Assembly: GCA_017503575.1 (NCBI GenBank)
Contig: JAFVSV010000059.1
Location: forward strand, 1-40,891
Direction of reading: 5' to 3'
Length of the DNA: 40,891 nucleotides
Source of the DNA: Alistipes sp.
GTDB lineage: Bacteria; Bacteroidota; Bacteroidia; Bacteroidales; Rikenellaceae
A program made the translations under genes and the position numbers. Below the pieces are notes generated by a model. That model ran no database searches. It had not been told where the DNA came from and worked only from the letters and a program-made list of their open reading frames with translations. Below are positions 33,782-40,891 of this stretch, piece after piece. How positions within the stretch are numbered: the first letter of the stretch is position 1; every line of letters starts with the position of its first letter.

Positions 33782-35350
33782 ATGAAAAATATAGTAACAC
33801 TGATAAGCGCGATACTCACCACCCTACTCTTGAGCACCTCGTGCGTCGAGGAGCCCACGACAACATTCGAGGAGATAGAGCAGCGTTCGCTCAAGGCGTG
33901 GATTGATAAGTATCACCCCGAGTTATCGGATAACTACCAAGAGGTGGGTGGCTACTATGTAGATATTCTCAACAAGGGCGTCATGGACTCGCTACCCATT
34001 ACGGGCAAAGATGTTTGGGTGTGGTACGACTTTACAGCCCGCGACCTCGATGGCAATATATGCGAGACACGCAGCTACGAGTTAGCCACTCAGCTCGGCA
34101 CATATACCGACTACACACACTATGTCCCAGCCTTCCGCTTCAGCGGTAAGGAGGCTCACACCATTCACGAGGGCACATATCTCGCGACATTCAACAAGCT
34201 AAAGATTGGCAATGACTCGATGGAGGTGCGATACGGCACAAAGATGCGTCTATACCTGCCATCATCAGTTGTTAGCGGCAATGGCAGCTCAACGAGCGAT
34301 GGTGGCTACGAGGGTCAGTTTGCCTTGGATGAGAACATCCCAATGATTGTCGACATCACGATATATGGCCATGTGAACAACCCCGTAGCATACGAGGGTG
34401 AGCATGTAAACACCTTTGCGGAGGCCAATGGCGGTCTCTGCACCGACCATAAGGTGGAGACACCCGAGGAGGATGCCGAGAAGAGCGCCATGCGCCGTCG
34501 TGTCATAGCACGCGCCGAGGAGAGCACCGAGGGTGATTCGGAGGTAGACACTCGCCCCTTGGAGTTCTTCGATGGTCGCTGGCATCAGCCCATAGATACC
34601 CTCGCACAGCTCTATGTGAACTATGCATACACACCCGAGAAGAGTATGAAATTCGATGTGCTTGGCACCGATACCTTGAAGTATCCTGGCGAGAACCTAT
34701 ATGTTGGCGGTAGTGTATATGCCAATGAGGCATCTATGTCGGATATAGATAGACGTGTCAACGATGCTCTTATCGAGCGTTTCGGCAAGGGCATAACCTA
34801 CGACGAGGTGCTAACCACTGACTCGCTGAACGCCAAGGCTACGGCCAAGGTATGGTATGTTGGTCGCTTCCTCGACGGCTATATCTTCGACACCAACATC
34901 GACGAGGTTAAGGAGATTATTTACGGCAAGGTTGAGAGCAAGGGCGAGGCGCTATCGTTCGACATGAAGAAGATCGAGGAGAACAAGTATATCCTTGCGT
35001 GGAACTACTCGGTACCCACACTGCGTCAGGGACAGTGGGCAGCAATCCTCACCGTGTCGACTTATGGCTACGGCATAGCAGGCGTGGTAGGCTCGCACAC
35101 CTCGACAACAACGGGTGGCAACAACGCCTACTACGACTACCTCAACTATATGAACTACATGAATTACATGAATAACTACTATGGCTACGGCTATGGCGGC
35201 ATGTATAATAACGGTTACTATGGTTATGGCTACAACCCGTATTACTATGGTTATGCGGGCTCAATGGAGGACACATCCGTAACGGTTACAACCACCTCTT
35301 CGGAGATACCAGCATATACACCACTACTCTTCCAGGTATTTGTTGAGTAG
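33782..35350 (+). CDS. FKBP-like lipoprotein with Tyr/Gly/Asn-rich insertion
   Basis: 522 residues. Lipobox near 18-21 (LLLSTSC, signal MKNIVTLISAILTTLLLSTSC quoted in parts). The chain seems to contain two FKBP-like regions: one around 60-200 and one at the C terminus (KVWYVGRFLDGYIFDTN, ILAWNYSVPTLRQGQWAAIL, then YGYGIAGVVG and EIPAYTPLLFQVFVE). The last two pieces belong to one fold but are split by residues ~447-495, which contain 19 Tyr plus many Gly, Asn and Met. Low-complexity loops of this kind are unusual in FKBP proteins. Likely exposed at the periplasm or cell surface. A terminator follows at 35376-35407. Confidence 0.75.
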   Translation: MKNIVTLISAILTTLLLSTSCVEEPTTTFEEIEQRSLKAWIDKYHPELSDNYQEVGGYYVDILNKGVMDSLPITGKDVWVWYDFTARDLDGNICETRSYELATQLGTYTDYTHYVPAFRFSGKEAHTIHEGTYLATFNKLKIGNDSMEVRYGTKMRLYLPSSVVSGNGSSTSDGGYEGQFALDENIPMIVDITIYGHVNNPVAYEGEHVNTFAEANGGLCTDHKVETPEEDAEKSAMRRRVIARAEESTEGDSEVDTRPLEFFDGRWHQPIDTLAQLYVNYAYTPEKSMKFDVLGTDTLKYPGENLYVGGSVYANEASMSDIDRRVNDALIERFGKGITYDEVLTTDSLNAKATAKVWYVGRFLDGYIFDTNIDEVKEIIYGKVESKGEALSFDMKKIEENKYILAWNYSVPTLRQGQWAAILTVSTYGYGIAGVVGSHTSTTTGGNNAYYDYLNYMNYMNYMNNYYGYGYGGMYNNGYYGYGYNPYYYGYAGSMEDTSVTVTTTSSEIPAYTPLLFQVFVE

Positions 35351-35375
35351 CACATCGGTTATAAAGCAAAACAAC

Positions 35376-35416
35376 GGGGATGACTAAAAAGTAAATTAGC
35401 CATCCCCACTTTGTTT
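35376..35416 (+). terminator. Terminator-like hairpin after the FKBP-like pair
   Basis: GGGGATGACTAA at 35376-35387 pairs with TTAGCCATCCCC at 35396-35407 (one mismatch), followed by ACTTTGTTT. Confidence 0.6.
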
Positions 35417-35440
35417 CATGAGGTTGAAGAAAAAGATGTA

Positions 35441-35482
35441 GTTTTAGGCCTGCGAAGCCCGAAAAAGCGGAGTTTACTCTGC
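35441..35482. repeat. Mini-hairpin units between terminator and nitroreductase
   Basis: GGCCTGCGAAGCCCGAAAAAGC followed by GCGGAGT-TT-ACTCTGC (35467-35482) (quoted in parts); same class as the mosaic at 402-571. A 68-codon ORF spanning 35411-35617 crosses it but shows no protein-like character. Confidence 0.45.
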
Positions 35483-35551
35483 GTAAATGAGCATTTTGAG
35501 GGCGAGCATAACGACAAAATACACTTTTTATTCAGCCTCGTGTTATTGGGG

Positions 35552-36181
35552 CTATATGCTACAATTCGTCATCATACTATCGAAGACCATGCGGCGACCA
35601 TGGGGCGGGATGGGTGAGGTGCGAGGCAGAGGAGTATCCAAGGGTGCACCAAAGGGCATCTGAGCCTTAAGATACCAACGACGATCTATCTGCCAGTGCT
35701 CCTCGACAGGTTTGTCAATAATCGGGTTATAGTGCTGAAGCGATGCGCCATAACCCATTGTCTCTATGCCAGTCCATAGTGCAAACTGAAGCATCGCAGA
35801 GCTCTGCTCCGACCAGGTATCTACCCTATCGGCGTAGAGCGGATACTGCTCACGAAGAGCATTCAGCGCTGCAGAGTCCTCATAAAAGAGTAGCGTGCCG
35901 TGCCCCGAAGCAAAGGAGTCGTCGATACGCTGCTTGGTGGCGGCAAAGCGCTCCTCAGGCACAAATTTACGAAGTGTTTCAGCGACGATATGCCACAACT
36001 CGCGGTGGTGGTCACCGAGCAGCAGCACCACACGCGACGACTGCACATTGAAGGGCGTGGGCATCACCATAAGAAGCCTATCAATAAGCTCAACAAGATG
36101 TCTATCATCAACAAGAGGCCTATCCTCCAAACGATAGTAGCTGCGACGCCGTGTTACAGCATCAATAAAAGTATCTCCCAT
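35552..36181 (-). CDS. Nitroreductase family protein
   Basis: 209-residue flavoprotein from the ATG giving MGDTFIDAVTRRRSYYRL; the upstream TTG is disfavoured. Motifs: RRRSYYRLEDRPLV for FMN phosphate, PTPFNVQSSRVVLLLGDHH (quoted within limits) and a C-terminal GIETMGYGASLQHYNPII. This resembles the Frm2/HBN-like branch of nitroreductases. Expected to reduce nitro compounds or related electrophiles with NAD(P)H. An 11-bp inverted repeat covers its start codon. Confidence 0.88.
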   Translation of the reverse strand: MGDTFIDAVTRRRSYYRLEDRPLVDDRHLVELIDRLLMVMPTPFNVQSSRVVLLLGDHHRELWHIVAETLRKFVPEERFAATKQRIDDSFASGHGTLLFYEDSAALNALREQYPLYADRVDTWSEQSSAMLQFALWTGIETMGYGASLQHYNPIIDKPVEEHWQIDRRWYLKAQMPFGAPLDTPLPRTSPIPPHGRRMVFDSMMTNCSI

Positions 36182-36202
36182 AAGCAAAAATTTATGGGAG
36201 AT
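36173..36202 (-). promoter_or_regulatory. Inverted repeat across the nitroreductase start codon
   Basis: ATCTCCCATAA at 36173-36183 and TTATGGGAGAT at 36192-36202 are perfect 11-bp arms with an 8-nt loop; the start codon (complement of 36179-36181) lies in one arm. In mRNA the ATG would be paired. Could be a translational switch or a repressor operator. Confidence 0.5.
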
Positions 36203-36223
36203 AGTAGCAAAAAAGATACCAGA

Positions 36224-36715
36224 TTAGTAGAGCTTGATATACTCATAGGTGTTACCCACTAACGAGAGGTAGCGCTCGAACTCCTCTCGTTCAATGACCA
36301 CCGTAAAACGATTATCGTTGGGGTGGAAGCTCAGCGACGACTGCTGACGTAGCGTCTCGTCGAGGAAGAGGTGGACATGGTTTGTCTCGTCGTTGATAAG
36401 ACCAAACGGAGAGACTGAACCAGGGCATAGTCCGAGCCACTTATCCATACGCTCGGGCGAGGCGAACGAGAGCTTACCCTGATGCAGGATATGTTCGAGG
36501 TCGTGTATCGCCATCGACTGCTCCGAGTCGAAGACAACCAAGTAGTGGCGGTTACCCTTATGGTTGCGGAAGAAGAGGTTCTTGCAGTGCTTCGAGCCAT
36601 CCTGATGCCAATACTGGCGTGCTATCTCGATGGTAGGCGCCTCGGGGTGCTCATACCATGAGTATTTAATCTCGTGCTTGTCGAGCCAAGCAAATACTTT
36701 ATCACGTCGTTCCAT
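36224..36715 (-). CDS. Prolyl-tRNA editing protein (ProX/YbaK-type)
   Basis: 163 residues from the ATG giving MERRDKVFAWLDKHEIKY; an upstream in-frame start is dropped because the TATCTTTG -7 box (complement of 36720-36727) lies just before this ATG. YbaK/aaRS-associated fold: HPEAPTIEIARQ, KNLFFRNHKGNRHYLVV, LGLCPGSVSPFGLIND, HVHLFLDE. Such proteins hydrolyse mischarged Ala-tRNA-Pro or related species. Short gap of 42 bases to the nitroreductase start; perhaps cotranscribed. Confidence 0.9.
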   Translation of the reverse strand: MERRDKVFAWLDKHEIKYSWYEHPEAPTIEIARQYWHQDGSKHCKNLFFRNHKGNRHYLVVFDSEQSMAIHDLEHILHQGKLSFASPERMDKWLGLCPGSVSPFGLINDETNHVHLFLDETLRQQSSLSFHPNDNRFTVVIEREEFERYLSLVGNTYEYIKLY

Positions 36716-36748
36716 AGTGCAAAGATAGCAAAAATATGCAAAAAGAAG

Positions 36749-36779
36749 TTGCTCGTTTCGTATAAATTGCATAACTTTG
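36749..36779 (+). promoter_or_regulatory. Promoter of galK
   Basis: TTG at 36749-36751, 20 nt, TAACTTTG at 36772-36779. Divergent from the ProX-type gene, whose -7 box is at 36720-36727 on the other strand. Confidence 0.8.
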
Positions 36780-36832
36780 TAAGGATTAACCTAAAAATCA
36801 AATCGACGAACAAATATCTAAAACAATAAACT

Positions 36833-37969
36833 ATGAACGTAAATCTTATCAACAGCAAATTCGAGGAGAAGTTTTCGACCAAGGGTGAGCTATTCACCTC
36901 GCCTGGCCGTATCAACCTTATTGGCGAGCACACCGACTACAACGGTGGCTTCGTATTCCCTGGCGCTATCGACAAGGGCATGGTAGCTGCGATAAAGCTC
37001 AACGGCACCGACAAGGTGCGTGCCTACGCTGTAGACCTCGACGACTATGCCGAGTTTGGCCTTAACGAGGAGGATGCTCCTGCGGCAAGCTGGGCGCGCT
37101 ACATCTTCGGCGTATGCCGCGAGATAGAGAAGCGTGGCGGTAAGATTGCGGGCTTCGACACAGCATTCTCGGGCGATGTGCCTCTCGGTGCTGGCATGTC
37201 ATCATCGGCAGCCCTCGAGTCTACATTTGCCAACGCCCTCAACGAGCTATTCTCACTCGGCATCGACCGCTTCGAGTTGGCGCGTATAGGTCAGTCTACC
37301 GAGCATAACTACTGCGGCGTTAAGTGTGGCATCATGGATCAGTTCGCATCGGTATTCGGCAAGGCAGGCCACCTCATGCGTCTCGACTGCCGCTCTATGG
37401 AGTTCGAGTACTTCCCATTCGACCCCGAGCAGCATGGCTACAAACTCGTTCTGCTCGACTCGGTTGTTAAGCACGAGCTTGTTGGCTCACCATATAACGA
37501 CCGCCGTGCTTCGTGCGAGAGAGTTGCTGCCGTACTCGGTCAGGAGTTCTTGCGTGGTGCCACCATGGAGCAGTTGGAGGCTATCAAGGATAAAATCTCG
37601 GAAGAGGACTACATGCGTGCCCGCTATGTCATTGGCGAGGAGCAGCGCGTATTGGATGTATGCGAGGCTCTCAAGCGCGACGACTATGAGACAGTAGGCA
37701 AGCGCATGTACGAGACACATTGGGGCATGTCGAAGGATTATGAGGTATCGTGCGAGGAGCTCGACTTCTTGGCCACCGTTGCCGAGGAGTGTGGCGTAAC
37801 TGGCTCACGCATCATGGGTGGCGGCTTTGGCGGCTGCACCATCAACCTTGTGAAGAGCGAGTTGTACGATGGCTTTATCGCCACTGCCAAGGAGCGCTTT
37901 AACGCGAAGTATGGCCACGAGCCTAAGGTATACAACGTGGTCATCTCGGATGGCGCACGCAGACTATAA
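36833..37969 (+). CDS. galK: Galactokinase
   Basis: Phosphorylates galactose, first step of the Leloir pathway. 378 residues, GHMP kinase family: N-terminal galactokinase signature SPGRINLIGEHTDYNGG (about 23-39), ATP-binding GDVPLGAGMSSSAALE (about 117-132), CGIMDQFASVFG, and C-terminal VTGSRIMGGGFGGC. No galT, galM or transporter gene adjoins it in the window. Confidence 0.96.
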   Translation: MNVNLINSKFEEKFSTKGELFTSPGRINLIGEHTDYNGGFVFPGAIDKGMVAAIKLNGTDKVRAYAVDLDDYAEFGLNEEDAPAASWARYIFGVCREIEKRGGKIAGFDTAFSGDVPLGAGMSSSAALESTFANALNELFSLGIDRFELARIGQSTEHNYCGVKCGIMDQFASVFGKAGHLMRLDCRSMEFEYFPFDPEQHGYKLVLLDSVVKHELVGSPYNDRRASCERVAAVLGQEFLRGATMEQLEAIKDKISEEDYMRARYVIGEEQRVLDVCEALKRDDYETVGKRMYETHWGMSKDYEVSCEELDFLATVAEECGVTGSRIMGGGFGGCTINLVKSELYDGFIATAKERFNAKYGHEPKVYNVVISDGARRL

Positions 37970-37987
37970 CGATAGTAACAACAACAA

Positions 37988-38030
37988 GAGAGGGGTATCA
38001 ATGACTGGTACCCCTCTCATATTATTTAGA
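37988..38030. terminator. Terminator between galK and mscL
   Basis: GAGAGGGGTATCA at 37988-38000 pairs with TGGTACCCCTCTC at 38006-38018 (one G-U), followed by an AT-rich ATATTATTTAG. It lies between converging genes and may serve galK mainly. Confidence 0.8.
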
Positions 38031-38043
38031 CGCTCGCACGCTA

Positions 38044-38508
38044 CTACTTCTTCTCCTTCAAGATGTCGCGTATCTCAGTAAGCAAAGTCTCCTCCTTGGT
38101 TGGCTCTGGTGCTGGTGCTGGCTCGGCAGCCGCTGCCTCCTCCTCCTTTTTGCGTAGATTAGAGAGACGGTTGATAAGCTTAATCATGACAAATACGCTT
38201 AGTGCGATAATCGCAAAGTCGAGACATGTCTGAATAAATTCGCCGTACTTGAGCAATACCTCGGGCTCTGCCTCCTTGATAACAGTGGTACCATCCTCAC
38301 CCATGACGGCAGGTGTAGCCTCCTTAAGCTTATAACTCAAATCTGCGAAGTTCTTACCACCAAGCAGACAGCCAACAGGAGGCATGATGATATTGTTAAC
38401 AAGCGAGGTGACAATCTTACCAAATGCACCACCGATGATAACACCGACAGCCATGTCTACGACATTACCCTTGAGGGCAAACGCCTTAAATTCCTTCAAA
38501 AATCCCAT
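38044..38508 (-). CDS. mscL: Large-conductance mechanosensitive channel
   Basis: Emergency osmolyte release valve of the inner membrane. 154 residues from the ATG giving [20 protein letters not shown]; upstream start rejected. TM1 with [20 protein letters not shown], periplasmic loop, TM2 with [18 protein letters not shown], then an Ala/Glu/Pro-rich linker ([15 protein letters not shown]) and the cytoplasmic helix [12 protein letters not shown]. Confidence 0.96.
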   Translation of the reverse strand: MGFLKEFKAFALKGNVVDMAVGVIIGGAFGKIVTSLVNNIIMPPVGCLLGGKNFADLSYKLKEATPAVMGEDGTTVIKEAEPEVLLKYGEFIQTCLDFAIIALSVFVMIKLINRLSNLRKKEEEAAAAEPAPAPEPTKEETLLTEIRDILKEKK

Positions 38509-38541
38509 AGTGTTCGAAATTAGTTTAATGTTTGTTTGACG

Positions 38542-38572
38542 CAAAATTAATTAGATTTTTGGGAAATCACAA
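38542..38572 (-). promoter_or_regulatory. Promoter of mscL
   Basis: On the minus strand, TTG (complement of 38570-38572), 20 nt, TAATTTTG (complement of 38542-38549), about 33 bases before the ATG. Confidence 0.75.
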
Positions 38573-38582
38573 ATATTAAAAT

Positions 38583-38613
38583 AAAAAAAGAGCCACCACA
38601 CCCATGATGGCGG
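38583..38613 (-). terminator. Terminator of the lipoprotein/channel transcript
   Basis: Minus-strand stem of eight pairs with two G-U (complements of 38606-38613 and 38592-38599), followed on that strand by CTCTTTTTTT. The wobble pairs fit only minus-strand RNA. Confidence 0.85.
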
Positions 38614-38657
38614 CCCCTCAACAAACTTTATACTTAACTATGCAATGGGTAAAAGGT

Positions 38658-39236
38658 TTAATCGGTGATAACAACCTCGTCGACCTCTATCACCCAATCA
38701 AAGAGGTTCGAGGCACAGGCGCGTTGGAATTGCGACATCTTCGATGTGGGCACCGTATCGGCAAGTATGGCGTTGAAGAAGTCGGCAACAGAGGTATAGT
38801 AATTGTCAACCTTATCGGCGAAGCACTCGTAGAAGGCACGCTGCTCACGACTACTCAAGCCTGGGGGCAAGATGCCATCGGCGACAAGCTCAGGATAAGG
38901 GTATATGTTGCGCATATTGTTAGCATTAGCACGTAGCTCCTCGACAATTGTCGACACCACATACACCTCGAGGGTATCACCCCTACCAGGCATCTCGACA
39001 AAGGTGGTATACACGGGATAGTCGACCTCCACAGCGTCGACAACATCGTACGAGAAGTCGTCGAACTCCTGCTCAGCGAGATTGTCCAAGTATGCCATCT
39101 CGCGGTAGGCATCCAACTCACCACGAAGCTCGGCACGCTCCTTCTCACTCCAGCGTTCCTGCCGCTTCGAGCACCCCACGACCATGCACACGGCGAGGGC
39201 AAGCACAAATGTAGATAACAGAAATTTTCTCATCAC
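38658..39236 (-). CDS. Lipoprotein, unknown
   Basis: 192 residues. Signal MMRKFLLSTFVLALAVCMVV followed by GC, lipobox VVGC. The mature part is acidic, mixed helical (RWSEKERAELRGELDAYREM, SSREQRAFYECFADKVDNYY) with a central beta stretch VDYPVYTTFVEMPGRGDTLEVYVV. No family recognised. It lies 47 bases after the ion-channel gene and probably shares its transcript. Confidence 0.75.
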   Translation of the reverse strand: MMRKFLLSTFVLALAVCMVVGCSKRQERWSEKERAELRGELDAYREMAYLDNLAEQEFDDFSYDVVDAVEVDYPVYTTFVEMPGRGDTLEVYVVSTIVEELRANANNMRNIYPYPELVADGILPPGLSSREQRAFYECFADKVDNYYTSVADFFNAILADTVPTSKMSQFQRACASNLFDWVIEVDEVVITD

Positions 39237-39283
39237 TAAAGAATTTATGGTTTACACCTCGTAGGTGCAACTCTTGTGCCACA

Positions 39284-39940
39284 CTACCCTTGCGGCTTCG
39301 AAGCGTTATCGAAAAGCGAGGTTATATATACCGTAAATACGGGGAACATCGCCATGCCCACGATGGGTAGCACTACACATATCGTCTTGCCGAGTGCTGT
39401 GACAGGCGTTATCGACGAGCCTACGGTGGTCACATTCATACACGCCCACCACAGCGCATCACCGAAGCCAGTAACAGCGCTATTAACGGGTGCCTCATAC
39501 TCGTAGAAGAAGAGCGCCGCGAAGTATGTGCCTACGACCACCGTCGCTATATATGCCCACAACAGACGCGTGGCACGTCGGGCAATAAGCCAGCGCAGGG
39601 TGATATATAGAGCCATGATAGCGCGTAGCATCACCACCCCGCTGAGCACCATCGTCGCGGTGTGGTTAGGATGAACGCCCGACACACTGAAAATCATGTG
39701 ATAGGGCACCGACAATACGAGCATCACAAAGTTGCGAAGCAGGAACATTAGACGGTTGTCACTCGCCCACACAAGCATAAAGAAGTCGGTGAGGAAGATG
39801 ATACATACGATGAACATCGCCCAGGCATAAAGCGTCGAGAACTCTGCAAACTCGCGCGAGTATAGCACCTCAACAGATAGCGAAGCGAGGAGGAGTATGC
39901 TCGCCACAAGCGTAAGGAGGTTTATTAGACGCAACCACAT
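39284..39940 (-). CDS. Voltage-gated-type ion channel with TTVGSS filter
   Basis: 218 residues: about four membrane helices in the first ~115 residues (voltage-sensor-like but with few basic residues in S4: MLRAIMALYITLRWLIARR), then a pore unit with S5 (YIATVVVGTYFAALFFY), pore helix and filter DALWWACMNVTTVGSSITP (Thr171-Ser176), and S6 (TICVVLPIVGMAMFPVFTVY). Potassium channels carry TVGYG here; Tyr-Gly is replaced by Ser-Ser. Overall organisation is that of a K+ channel family protein. Ion selectivity cannot be stated. Confidence 0.8.
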   Translation of the reverse strand: MWLRLINLLTLVASILLLASLSVEVLYSREFAEFSTLYAWAMFIVCIIFLTDFFMLVWASDNRLMFLLRNFVMLVLSVPYHMIFSVSGVHPNHTATMVLSGVVMLRAIMALYITLRWLIARRATRLLWAYIATVVVGTYFAALFFYEYEAPVNSAVTGFGDALWWACMNVTTVGSSITPVTALGKTICVVLPIVGMAMFPVFTVYITSLFDNASKPQG

Positions 39941-40187
39941 AACACGGCACAGTCGAGCAAGAACTATACCAAGGGAGCTATGCTCCAGCCAACCAACACC
40001 TCTCTTTCATCATTTTCGCGCAATCACATCAGATAAGCGAAAAATTTCGTCGATTTACTTGCCCGAATAATAAAAAATTACTACCTTTGTGTGACTTGCA
40101 GTGTGTATATACGGCAAGTGGCTGACAATGTGCATTATTAACAAGTAACATATTTTTTACCAAACACTTAAAAAACACTTAAAACTT
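39941..40187. other. Intergenic region before serC
   Basis: Holds a mini-hairpin GGAGC-TAT-GCTCC near 39974-39986 and the serC promoter. Upstream of the promoter I see no gene. Confidence 0.5.
40059..40089 (+). promoter_or_regulatory. Promoter of serC
   Basis: TTG at 40059-40061, 20 nt, TACCTTTG at 40082-40089. The long untranslated leader of about 95 bases before the ATG is AT-rich and contains no obvious structure. Confidence 0.8.
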
Positions 40188-40891
40188 ATGAAACACAATT
40201 TCAACGCAGGACCATGCGTACTTCCACGTCAGGCTGTTGAGGCTGCTATTGAGGCTATCCGCGACTTCGACAACACCGGTATCGGTATCCTTGAGATCTC
40301 TCACCGTACTCCCGGCTGGGAGCGCGTAATGGCAGAGGTTGAGCAGCTCTGGCGCGACCTTTTGAACATCCCTGAGGAGTATGCTATCTTCTTCCTCGGT
40401 GGTGGCGCTTCTACTCAGTTCTTTGAGGTTCCAGCTAACCTTCTTAAGACCAAGGCTGCTTACTTGCAGACCGGCGTTTGGGCAAAGAAGGCTATCAAAG
40501 AGGCTAAGTTCTACGGTGAGGTTGAGGTTGTTGCTTCTTCAGAGGACAAGACCTACAGCTACATCCCAAAGAACTACACTATCCCAACTGATGCTGACTA
40601 CTTCCACATCACTACTAACAACACTATCTACGGTACAGAGATCCACGAGGATATCGACTCACCTGTAACTTTGGTTGCCGATATGTCATCAGACATCATG
40701 TCTCGCCCTATTGACATCAAGAAGTATGGTATGATCTACGGTGGTGCTCAGAAGAACGTAGGCCCTGCTGGTGTTACATTCGTAATCATCCGCAAGGACC
40801 TTCTTGGCCAGTCAGGTCGTAAGCTCCAGACTATGGTTGACTACTCTACTCACTACCCAGAGGAGGCTCGCAACCGCTCAATGTTCAACAC
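40188..40891 (+). CDS. serC: Phosphoserine aminotransferase, 5' part
   Basis: Converts 3-phosphohydroxypyruvate to phosphoserine in serine synthesis and also serves pyridoxal phosphate synthesis. 234 codons are present before the window ends; complete proteins have about 355-365. Seen: MKHNFNAGPCVLP, GILEISHRTPGW, LGGGASTQFFEVPANL, and GGAQKNVGPAG with the PLP lysine. Codon use is strongly biased (CGT, GCT, TCT), as in mdh, pointing to high expression. serA usually follows in Bacteroidales but lies outside. Confidence 0.95.
   Translation, partial: MKHNFNAGPCVLPRQAVEAAIEAIRDFDNTGIGILEISHRTPGWERVMAEVEQLWRDLLNIPEEYAIFFLGGGASTQFFEVPANLLKTKAAYLQTGVWAKKAIKEAKFYGEVEVVASSEDKTYSYIPKNYTIPTDADYFHITTNNTIYGTEIHEDIDSPVTLVADMSSDIMSRPIDIKKYGMIYGGAQKNVGPAGVTFVIIRKDLLGQSGRKLQTMVDYSTHYPEEARNRSMFN

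Noticed and set aside
35411..35617. 68-codon ORF after the FKBP-like genes
   Set aside because: It crosses a mini-hairpin repeat and overlaps the end of the nitroreductase gene; no signal, motif or promoter supports it.

Overview
The window looks like a chromosomal segment of a gut-type Bacteroidales bacterium, possibly close to Alistipes/Rikenellaceae (the genus is inference). Reasons: promoters of the Bacteroidetes form TTG-N19/20-TAnnTTTG in front of many genes, few Shine-Dalgarno sequences, a fused FeoA-FeoB followed by a tiny Cys-rich partner, a short histone H1-like protein, a BspA-type leucine-rich repeat protein, a secreted GH3 glucosidase and many short lipoproteins. I see no rRNA, tRNA, CRISPR array, phage or transposase gene.

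Layout. 1-704: a gene-free field of palindromes, containing three inverted repeats with variable repetitive arms and a shared CATAGGG loop, a 9-bp tandem repeat and a mosaic of mini-hairpins. 655-10582: a complete UMP-synthesis operon, pyrC-carA-carB-pyrK-pyrD-pyrF-pyrE-pyrB, preceded by a promoter, a 34-residue leader ORF and a terminator hairpin that together look like a pyrBI-style attenuator, and closed by a strong terminator. 10740-12767: four small exported proteins, one behind a promoter with a G9 tract in its spacer. 12863-18969 (minus): sufBCDS for Fe-S assembly, then tmk and a DoxX/MauE-like membrane protein. 19239-27468 (mostly plus): a BspA-like LRR protein, malate dehydrogenase, a NifX/NifB-type small protein, an L,D-transpeptidase-like protein and a sirtuin (both minus), a dicarboxylate/amino-acid symporter with an extra external domain, and a GH3 beta-glucosidase. 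27680-30195 (minus): feoAB and its Cys-rich partner. 30445-40891: histone-like protein, CdaA, OmpH-like lipoprotein, RuvA, two FKBP-like lipoproteins, a nitroreductase, a prolyl-tRNA editing protein, galactokinase, MscL, a lipoprotein, an ion channel with a non-canonical filter, and the 5' part of serC.

How the genes work together. The pyr operon covers all six steps to UMP, but two enzymes are altered. CarA, the glutamine amidotransferase subunit of carbamoyl-phosphate synthase, has lost all three catalytic-triad residues (Cys to Asp251, His to Gln336, Glu to Asp338), which predicts an ammonia-dependent enzyme. PyrB carries at its C terminus only the zinc module of the regulatory chain PyrI, without the nucleotide-binding allosteric domain. 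With the candidate UTP-sensing attenuator upstream, this suggests that control has moved from ATCase allostery toward transcription and CarB.

The strongest observations are the dead CarA triad, the family of hairpins with a conserved CATAGGG loop and copy-specific repetitive arms (four clear copies and one terminator-like copy), the pyr leader/attenuator and the PyrB-zinc-module fusion. Secondary ones are the inserted domain in the symporter, the Tyr/Gly/Asn-rich insertion in an FKBP-like lipoprotein, the TTVGSS channel filter, the short SufD and the poly-G promoter spacer.
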